From positions 1-64,000 of the forward strand of contig NZ_PIJY01000007.1 in the NCBI RefSeq assembly GCF_008304605.1: DNA of 64,000 bases, given 5' to 3'. The stretch comes from Oceanobacillus polygoni (GTDB taxonomy: Bacteria; Bacillota; Bacilli; Bacillales; Amphibacillaceae). Positions 57,343-64,000 of this stretch are shown here, in pieces. The position numbers and the translations under genes were made by a program. Under the pieces are notes generated by a model. It made no database searches, was not told where the DNA came from, and worked only from the letters and a program-made list of their open reading frames with translations. Position 1 is the first letter of the stretch, and each line of letters begins with the position of its first letter.

Positions 57343-57378
57343 GAAAAAACGGAGAAGGAATGGGTATCCTCCTCCGCT
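57343..57378 (-). terminator. Terminator after gap
   Basis: On the minus strand CGGAGGAGGA pairs with TCCTTCTCCG and is followed by TTTTTT. Much of the cggR-gap transcript should stop here. Confidence 0.85.
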
Positions 57379-57387
57379 TCAATTGTC

Positions 57388-58398
<1,011 letters not shown>

Positions 58399-58433
58399 TT
58401 ATTCCTCCTAGAAATTCATTTTAATTGATATAT

Positions 58434-59462
58434 TTAAAGAGGGAACCCTCTCAATATCTGTTCTGCTGCTCCTTGGTCCGTTATTAGCAAATCACTTCTA
58501 CCTCGTTTGAAATATGATGCAATTGCTACTCCCTTGGATTTACCTCCAGCAACGGTAATAACATTATCTACGTTGTCCAAATCTTCCAGCTGTATTCCTA
58601 CTGTTTTCACTTTATGGACGACATTACCTGCCTGGTCAAAATAATAACCGAATGCTTCACTCGCAGCATCCTTTTCCTTCAATAAGGTGATGACGTGTTC
58701 TCGTGTCCTTCTACGCTCTGCCATTTTCAACGCATCTCCAACCCCATGAATAACAATATCAGCACCTTTAATGCGCTGTATCACCTCCATAATAGACGGT
58801 TCATTGATGAGCGTTTCGTACGTATTGTCACTGATTGGATCTGGAACATATAATTGTCGATATTCTCCACCGACCTTTTTTGCCATCTCTTCCACAATCC
58901 TGCTAGCCTGGTTTTCAGCCTTTTCACCAATCCCGCCACGGGCAGGAACAAATAGAAATTCACTTTCCTTATTTAAGGAGGTCATCGCTTCAGCTACAGC
59001 AGCCATTGTAGTACCACCTGTTACAGCAATCGTATTTTGTTTACCAACGATTTTTTTCAGTGAGGCGATACAAGCCTTTCCCATTTCCTTTTGGACCCAA
59101 GTATCATCATCACTATCACCTGGGACAACAACTACGTGATCTACCTGTAATATTTCCTTAATTTGTTCTTCTAAAACATGTAACCCTGTTAGATCGCCAA
59201 TAAACTTTGCAAGCTGCTCTAATATTACTTTTCCCTCATTTGTAATATACATTCCTCTTGCTGTTACCTCAATTAAACCTTGTTCATGTAGAAAATCGAC
59301 CTCCCCACGGACATGTCTTTCTGTGAGATTCGTGTTTTCTGCTAAACCTCTTCTGCCAATCGGCTGGAATAAATCTACACTATGTAACAATGCATATCGT
59401 TGCTGCATGATTTCCAAGAGGTCAGGAACAAGCTTTTGCTGCAGACCAATTAAAGCTTTCAT
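58434..59462 (-). CDS. cggR: Central glycolytic genes regulator
   Basis: A 342-residue SorC/DeoR-type repressor. An N-terminal helix-turn-helix region (about 30-65, GRRGLAENTNLTERHVRGEV) precedes a sugar-phosphate-binding domain with GGTTMAAVAEAM and VPARGGIGE loops. In Bacillus it represses gapA and the following glycolytic genes until fructose-1,6-bisphosphate binds. The ATG follows GAAGGAG. An upstream tandem CGGGAC operator and its place before gap support the assignment. Confidence 0.92.
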   Translation of the reverse strand: MKALIGLQQKLVPDLLEIMQQRYALLHSVDLFQPIGRRGLAENTNLTERHVRGEVDFLHEQGLIEVTARGMYITNEGKVILEQLAKFIGDLTGLHVLEEQIKEILQVDHVVVVPGDSDDDTWVQKEMGKACIASLKKIVGKQNTIAVTGGTTMAAVAEAMTSLNKESEFLFVPARGGIGEKAENQASRIVEEMAKKVGGEYRQLYVPDPISDNTYETLINEPSIMEVIQRIKGADIVIHGVGDALKMAERRRTREHVITLLKEKDAASEAFGYYFDQAGNVVHKVKTVGIQLEDLDNVDNVITVAGGKSKGVAIASYFKRGRSDLLITDQGAAEQILRGFPL

Positions 59463-59484
59463 TTAAAGGCTCTCCTTCTTTGGG

Positions 59485-59520
59485 TCATAAATAGTCCCGG
59501 TAGGATATATTATGTCCCGG
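59485..59520 (-). promoter_or_regulatory. CggR operator
   Basis: On the minus strand two CGGGAC direct repeats are spaced 20 bp start to start (59520-59515 and 59500-59495), as in the B. subtilis CggR operator. The site lies between the -10 box and cggR, giving autoregulation. Confidence 0.75.
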
Positions 59521-59530
59521 TTACATTTTC

Positions 59531-59559
59531 ATTATAACATAATCAGAAAGTTATACAAA
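59531..59559 (-). promoter_or_regulatory. cggR-gap promoter
   Basis: On the minus strand TTTGTA and TATAAT are 17 bp apart, directly upstream of the CggR operator. Confidence 0.6.
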
Positions 59560-59681
59560 TAAAAACACCCAAAACTTTTACATGTATTTTTGAAACAATC
59601 CATACTTTACAATTCCCAAAGGGTAAAATCATAAACAAGAAAGAACTTGTTTCTTTGTTAAAGAATCTTTACTTTTAGACG

Positions 59682-59718
59682 CAAAAAAACCGTCTCATTG
59701 TAACGTTAATGAGACGGT
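59682..59718 (-). terminator. Terminator after the glutaredoxin-like gene
   Basis: A perfect 11-bp stem, ACCGTCTCATT with AATGAGACGGT, is followed on the minus strand by TTTTTTT. Confidence 0.9.
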
Positions 59719-59723
59719 GCTTT

Positions 59724-59963
59724 CTACTGTTTTAAAAATAACTTTTCAATCGATTCATAACTTATTCCTTCACCATATAACTGCTTGCCATTCATCTCAA
59801 TCACCGGGATTTCCAATTGAAATTTTGCAAGCCATTCATCGTTTGTATAAATATCTCTTTTTTCCAACTCAAATGGATGCGTTTCCATAAATAAAGATAA
59901 TAATAACTCCGCTTCATCACATAAGGTACAAGTTTCCTTCGTGTATAAAATAACATGCTGCAT
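59724..59963 (-). CDS. Glutaredoxin-like thioredoxin-fold protein
   Basis: A 79-residue thioredoxin-fold protein with the redox motif CTLC (Cys12, Cys15) after a short strand (HVILYTKE) and the cis-proline segment EIPVIEMNG. It is in the glutaredoxin-family group common in Bacillus; substrates are unknown. The ATG at 59963 follows GGAGGAAC, which lies in the last codons of rpoN one base upstream, so the two genes are translationally coupled. A frame reaching back to 60020 is rejected. Confidence 0.78.
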   Translation of the reverse strand: MQHVILYTKETCTLCDEAELLLSLFMETHPFELEKRDIYTNDEWLAKFQLEIPVIEMNGKQLYGEGISYESIEKLFLKQ

Positions 59964-59964
59964 G

Positions 59965-61257
59965 TTAGTTCCTCCTGTTTTCTTTTCTCTTAATTGACGA
60001 AGGAATCCGTAGTTGATCACGGTATTTCATTACGGTTCGTCTTGCTACATCAATATGAAATTCGTTCTTCAGCTTTCTTTTTATCGCTTCGTCTGACAAT
60101 GGCTTCTGTTTATCCTCATGGATGATCATTTCTTTCATTAACTGTTTAATGGCGAATGAAGCAGTCGTGCCGTTCTCGTTCTTAAGTCCACGTTGCAGAA
60201 AAAACTTTAGTGGAAGAACACCATGTGTTGTTTGAACGTATTTCTGACTGATTGCTCTACTTATCGTTGAGATGTGAAGTCCTAGCTCTTCTGCAATCTC
60301 TCTTAATGTAAGTGGTTGGATCATATATGTCCCATGTTCAAAAAATAGATACTGCTTTTCCATAATCTTTCGGATTACTTCTTCAATCGTGTTCCCTCTA
60401 TAACCAATAGCCTGCTGTAATTGTTCAATTTCCTTGTACTTTTCCTTTAAATAAGCAGCCGCTTCATTAGCAGGATCATTTAAATGGTTATAGGTAGGAT
60501 TGAGTGTTATTTTCGGTGTGGACCAACGATAAAAAGACAGTTTCCATTCACCATCTTCTTTATAAATTGATGCTTCTGGAATAATATAGTCTGGTTCAGG
60601 TGGTTCTAATAATTTTCCCGGTTTTGGATGGCATAGCTTGATACTTTCAATGATAGAATCGGCTTCTTGCGTAACTATTCCATATAATTCACTTATTGCT
60701 TCCACATCTGCATTCGCAACTAGTTCTAAATGATTTTCTAATAAATCTGCTATAAATGGCTCGATGCTATTTGCTTGCTTTAACTGTAGTAAAATACACT
60801 CCTGAAGATTTCTTGCACCAATTCCAGATGGTTCTAGTGATTGGATTTTCTCCAAAGCATATTCCACATTTTCGATTGTCGTCTCACATTTACTTGCCCA
60901 CTCTTCCAATGCAATTTCAAGGTAACCATCTTCATTAAGTGAATCAATCCCAAATTCAATAATTGGTTTTAAACTATCCGGGTATGAAATGGTAAATAAT
61001 TGCGACTTTAACTGATCGTACAAAGACATTTCCGCGGTATTCATTTCTCCAATGGAAAATGTATTTGATGAAGCTGGTCGATATTGCACCCAATCCATAT
61101 CAGCGTCCACTTCCTCGATTAGTGGATTTTCTTTAGCTACTTCTTTTATATACTCCATCAGCTCTCCACTTGAGAATTGCAAGATATTGATCGACTGTAC
61201 AAGTGACTGATTCATTTTCCACTGTAAAGACTGATTTAAGCTAAGCTTTTGTTTCAT
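59965..61257 (-). CDS. rpoN: RNA polymerase sigma-54 factor
   Basis: A 430-residue sigma-54 (SigL in Bacillus). The Gln/Leu-rich activator region I is at 1-50 (LSLNQSLQWKMNQSLVQSIN), followed by a core-binding domain. A helix-turn-helix lies at about 345-365 (LGLHISTISRAISQK), and the C-terminal RpoN box is ARRTVMKYRDQ. It directs transcription of -24/-12 promoters with enhancer-binding activators; in Bacillus these include amino acid and levan catabolism genes. The ATG at 61257 follows AAAGGGGTG; the longer frame from 61320 precedes it. Confidence 0.93.
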   Translation of the reverse strand: MKQKLSLNQSLQWKMNQSLVQSINILQFSSGELMEYIKEVAKENPLIEEVDADMDWVQYRPASSNTFSIGEMNTAEMSLYDQLKSQLFTISYPDSLKPIIEFGIDSLNEDGYLEIALEEWASKCETTIENVEYALEKIQSLEPSGIGARNLQECILLQLKQANSIEPFIADLLENHLELVANADVEAISELYGIVTQEADSIIESIKLCHPKPGKLLEPPEPDYIIPEASIYKEDGEWKLSFYRWSTPKITLNPTYNHLNDPANEAAAYLKEKYKEIEQLQQAIGYRGNTIEEVIRKIMEKQYLFFEHGTYMIQPLTLREIAEELGLHISTISRAISQKYVQTTHGVLPLKFFLQRGLKNENGTTASFAIKQLMKEMIIHEDKQKPLSDEAIKRKLKNEFHIDVARRTVMKYRDQLRIPSSIKRKENRRN

Positions 61258-61434
61258 GCATAACACCCCTTTGTTGATGCACTCTCCTTCTATTTTGCCA
61301 TTAAATGTTGTGAAAGTCATCTAGCTATACATTAAAGCATGCAAAATTGGTAAAAATAGCTATATTGGCTAAGATATTTATGGGAAATCTAAAAAATGTT
61401 AATTCGATTCGATGTCAAAAGGATGTTTTATATA

Positions 61435-62301
61435 ATGACTGGAACGAAAAAAAAGGAAAGCTTAGTACATCTTATTCGCCGTTATTTTATGTTGGTTGTT
61501 GGTGCGACCATTGCAGCAGTAGCTCTGGACCTCTTTCTTATACCTAATGCCATCATTGATGGAGGGGTCATTGGTATTTCATTGTTAATAAATTACCTAA
61601 CTGGTATGGGCTTTGGGATACTGGTCTTAATTATCAATATTCCATTTCTTCTTTCTGGCTATAGAAGACTCGGAAAAGGTTTTTTAATCGCTTCCCTTTT
61701 TAGTATTGTCACATTAGCTATCGCTGAACGATTCTTACACCATATCGAGCCAATTACAGATGAACCGTTATTAGCAACCGTATTTGGTGGGTTAATTTTG
61801 GGAGCTGGTGTCGGTATTGTCATCCGAAATGCTGGTGCATTAGATGGAACAGAAATACTCGGTATTATAATTAGCAAAACTTTTCCCTTCTCTGTAGGCG
61901 AGTTTGTCATGTTTATTAACATTTTTATTTTTGCATGGGCTGGGTTTATTCTTGGCTGGGAGCAAGCAATGCTATCCATCCTTACCTATTACATAGCCTC
62001 TAAGACCATTGATATTGTCGGCCAGGGAATTCTCAACGAAACAAAAGCTGCCCTGATTGTATCCGATGTATCGGCCGATATTGCCGATCAAATTGAAGAG
62101 TCGCTAAAGCGCGATGTTACCAAATTATACGGTCAACATAATCATCGTGAAGCAGATACACAGGTCCTCTATGTTATTATTACTAGACTTGAAGTTGCTA
62201 AACTAAAACAGATTGTATTTGACTCCGATCCAAGAGCCTTCACGACCATTATGGATACACAGGAGGTTCATGGTGGACGCTTTAAGACAACGGCACATTA
62301 A
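61435..62301 (+). CDS. YitT/DUF2179 family membrane protein
   Basis: A 288-residue protein with five to six N-terminal helices (about 20-195), including LFLIPNAIIDGGVIGISLL and RNAGALDGTEILGI. A C-terminal soluble DUF2179 domain (about 205-288, with TKLYGQHNHREADTQVLYV) follows. This is the standard YitT family layout; the function is unknown. The start is taken as the ATG at 61435 with AAAGGA upstream; in-frame ATGs at 61396 and 61423 are possible. Divergent from rpoN. Confidence 0.8.
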   Translation: MTGTKKKESLVHLIRRYFMLVVGATIAAVALDLFLIPNAIIDGGVIGISLLINYLTGMGFGILVLIINIPFLLSGYRRLGKGFLIASLFSIVTLAIAERFLHHIEPITDEPLLATVFGGLILGAGVGIVIRNAGALDGTEILGIIISKTFPFSVGEFVMFINIFIFAWAGFILGWEQAMLSILTYYIASKTIDIVGQGILNETKAALIVSDVSADIADQIEESLKRDVTKLYGQHNHREADTQVLYVIITRLEVAKLKQIVFDSDPRAFTTIMDTQEVHGGRFKTTAH

Positions 62302-62316
62302 GTCCAATAATAATCG

Positions 62317-62351
62317 AAGGTTGACCACAGTTAGATCGGTCAACCTTTTTC
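62317..62351 (+). terminator. Terminator after the YitT-family gene
   Basis: AAGGTTGACC (62317-62326) pairs with GGTCAACCTT (62338-62347), followed by TTTC. Confidence 0.85.
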
Positions 62352-62495
62352 AAGTTCTATTCCATCCCAATAACCCTTTCCCTCTTCGGACCATTTTATA
62401 TTTGCAACATAGTCATCTCCAAAAACAAATGAACATACGATTTATATGAAGGAGCGAATATGTTTGGACAAAAATGATACGTAGGAGGGGTTATT

Positions 62496-63305
62496 ATTCC
62501 GTATGTAGAAGTTGATTCCAAGACGAAGTTATTTTATGAGGATCAAGGAGAAGGACAGACCATTATCTTTATCCATGGCGTGATGATGAGTAGTAAATTC
62601 TTTCATAAACAACTCGATCATTTCAGTAAGAAACATCGCACCATCGCTTTAGACCTTCGTGGTCATGGACAATCACCAAAGGTAGATCATGGTCATACGG
62701 TTGCACAATATGCAAGGGATCTAAAAGCTTTCATTGAGAAATTAGCTTTAACAGATGTCATTCTTATCGGCTGGTCAATGGGAGCTTTTGTTGTTTGGGA
62801 TTACATCAATCAATTTGGAACAGACAATGTTAAAGGAATAACGGTTGTGGATCAATCAGCTTCTGATTACATCTGGCCCGACTGGGAATTCGGTGCCTTT
62901 GATTTCCAGACAATTGCCAGTGTCGTGCAAGCGATTCAAGAAGATCAAGAGACCTTTAACAGCAATTTCATCTATGGAATGTATAAAGAAAAACCAGATC
63001 CAAAGGAGTTTACTTGGATATTACAGGAAATGAATAAGTTACCCGCATCTATTGCGAGTACCATTGTATTTAATCAAACTGCGGTCGATTATCGGGAGAC
63101 ACTTTCCAATGTAACAGTTCCTGCATTAATTTGCTTTGGCACCGTTGGCTTCTTTCCGATTGAAGCTGGTGACTTTATTAAGGTAAGAACGCCACACGCC
63201 AAACTTATTCCGTTTGAAAATAGCAGCCATCTGTTATTCCTTGAAGAAACGGAAAAGTTTAACCGTGAATTAGAAGTATTTATTAGCAGTTTACCAGTGA
63301 AATGA
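62496..63305 (+). CDS. Alpha/beta hydrolase with a non-canonical ATT start
   Basis: A 269-residue alpha/beta hydrolase. The frame from 62496 reads PYVEVDSKTKLFYEDQGEG and IIFIHGVMMSSKFF, which supplies the first strands and the oxyanion HG motif. The nucleophile serine is in GWSMGAF and the C-terminal histidine in NSSHLLF. A strong ribosome site (GGAGGGG, about 62484-62490) is followed by ATT ATT CCG, with no ATG, GTG or TTG before the oxyanion motif. The first normal start (GTG at 62580) would remove essential strands. So either ATT is used or the start codon was lost. Likely a small-ester or haloperoxidase-like hydrolase. Confidence 0.72.
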   Translation: MPYVEVDSKTKLFYEDQGEGQTIIFIHGVMMSSKFFHKQLDHFSKKHRTIALDLRGHGQSPKVDHGHTVAQYARDLKAFIEKLALTDVILIGWSMGAFVVWDYINQFGTDNVKGITVVDQSASDYIWPDWEFGAFDFQTIASVVQAIQEDQETFNSNFIYGMYKEKPDPKEFTWILQEMNKLPASIASTIVFNQTAVDYRETLSNVTVPALICFGTVGFFPIEAGDFIKVRTPHAKLIPFENSSHLLFLEETEKFNRELEVFISSLPVK

Positions 63306-63308
63306 GTG

Positions 63309-63350
63309 AGAAGGGGAGTAGCTTTTATCAAGACCTCCCCTTCTATATAT
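63309..63350. terminator. Terminator between the last two hydrolase genes
   Basis: AGAAGGGGAG (63309-63318) pairs with CTCCCCTTCT (63335-63344). The T-tract is weak, and it lies between convergent genes. Confidence 0.6.
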
Positions 63351-63387
63351 TAGAACTATTTCCCTCGGAAGTCGGATGAAAGATTTA

Positions 63388-64000
63388 TTAACTATAACTT
63401 TCAACTCGATTAATAGCTTTCCACGTTCTCACTAAACCATCAACAATCGGCGTAATCACTTCAGCGTCACTATCATAATTTTGATGGGACAACGGATTCC
63501 AGCTCGTTAATAAACCCCCAGCATTCACGGAAACATCTTTCGTAACCGCTTGTTCGTATGCTTCATTTATTCCTTTTAACGGAAAAGCTAGTACATCATC
63601 TTTATCATAGAAGTTCAGCCACTCGCCTTGGATAGCTGGATAAAATTTAGATATCATTGGTGATGGAACCGTAATTGGAGATCCAAAGTTAATGTAACGC
63701 AATGTCCATAAAGCCATCGGGCTTCCCATTGTATAGAACAGGGTTAATGTTTCACATTGCTCTATTGGTGAATTACTTGTACACTTCACTGTTTCGAGTC
63801 CCATGTTTTCTCGCTTAAATTGCAGATCATAAAAGTAATTACTTGCAATAATAGAACCTAGACTTTGACTGATAACACATAAGGGAGCTTGTGCCCCAGC
63901 CTTTTCTTTTAGTTTATTTATCGACGTAGCAACAAGCGAATGAACTTTATCGTAATTTTGATTCCCTAAAGCTGTTGGTTGATAGGCTATTGCATCTGCT
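63388..64000 (-). CDS. Alpha/beta-hydrolase-like protein, C-terminal part (cut by window edge)
   Basis: The minus-strand frame stays open from the right window edge to a stop at 63388, giving at least 203 residues with the N-terminus missing. The stretch CVISQSLGSIIASN has the form of a serine-hydrolase nucleophile elbow (SQSLGS). Later come YTMGSPMALWTLRY and DKDDVLAFPLKG, with a histidine in WNPLSHQNY, as in lipase-like alpha/beta hydrolases. The family is not recognised more closely. The ATG at 63804 is internal and not the true start. Confidence 0.65.
   Translation of the reverse strand, partial: ADAIAYQPTALGNQNYDKVHSLVATSINKLKEKAGAQAPLCVISQSLGSIIASNYFYDLQFKRENMGLETVKCTSNSPIEQCETLTLFYTMGSPMALWTLRYINFGSPITVPSPMISKFYPAIQGEWLNFYDKDDVLAFPLKGINEAYEQAVTKDVSVNAGGLLTSWNPLSHQNYDSDAEVITPIVDGLVRTWKAINRVESYS

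Overview
The window is low-GC Firmicute DNA, most like the Bacillaceae of the Oceanobacillus/Virgibacillus group. Signs are strong AGGAGG-type ribosome sites, several TTG starts, a cggR-gap / pgk-tpiA-gpmI-eno glycolytic block, a secG-est-rnr-smpB-ssrA block, a sigma-54 gene and typical Bacillus regulators (XylR, CsoR, CadC, CggR). Only ordinary housekeeping and accessory metabolism is present. No phage, complete insertion sequence, CRISPR array, rRNA or tRNA was seen.

Layout. 0-7.4 kb is a xylan/xylo-oligosaccharide locus: the 5' end of xylA (cut by the window edge), a DUF624 membrane protein, a CUT1-type ABC importer without its ATPase, the ROK repressor XylR and a GH43 beta-xylosidase. XylR-type operators and CcpA cre-like sites sit before xylA and before the importer. 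7.7-13.5 kb holds a YhgE/Pip membrane protein, three GNAT acetyltransferases and a BCCT betaine transporter. 14-19.6 kb is a valine-degradation cluster (hydroxyisobutyryl-CoA hydrolase convergent with acyl-CoA dehydrogenase-mmsB-mmsA); the three-gene operon has a cobalamin riboswitch and terminator in its leader. 19.7-29.6 kb holds envelope and miscellaneous genes (3D-domain murein enzyme, glutamate/dicarboxylate symporter, CYP152-type P450, old yellow enzyme, patatin). 29.6-33.1 kb is copper resistance (copZ, copA, csoR, a Cys-rich copper-binding protein). A guanine riboswitch then precedes a nucleoside transporter, followed by sda, a DUF1541 lipoprotein and cadA/cadC.

39.9-41.6 kb is an eroding stretch with a decayed aldo/keto reductase and a small repeat element. 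Next comes the most striking object: ssrA (tmRNA, minus strand) is interrupted in its T-loop by a 426-nt group I intron, and the intron carries a 138-bp MITE-like element. After it come smpB, a ZIP transporter, rnr, an esterase and secG. 47.6-51 kb holds a lipase, a ptsI without ptsH and a nitroreductase. 51-59.5 kb holds a nucleoside hydrolase and the glycolytic genes under CggR. 59.7-64 kb holds a thioredoxin-like protein, sigma-54, a YitT protein and two alpha/beta hydrolases, the last cut by the window edge.

A separate family of about 80-bp hairpin-rich repeats occurs three times in intergenic positions (43.9, 48.6 and 57.3 kb). Start sites were chosen from Shine-Dalgarno position wherever the longest open frame began inside or before an obvious ribosome site. 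Functions are by recognition of family sequence features; no database search was run.
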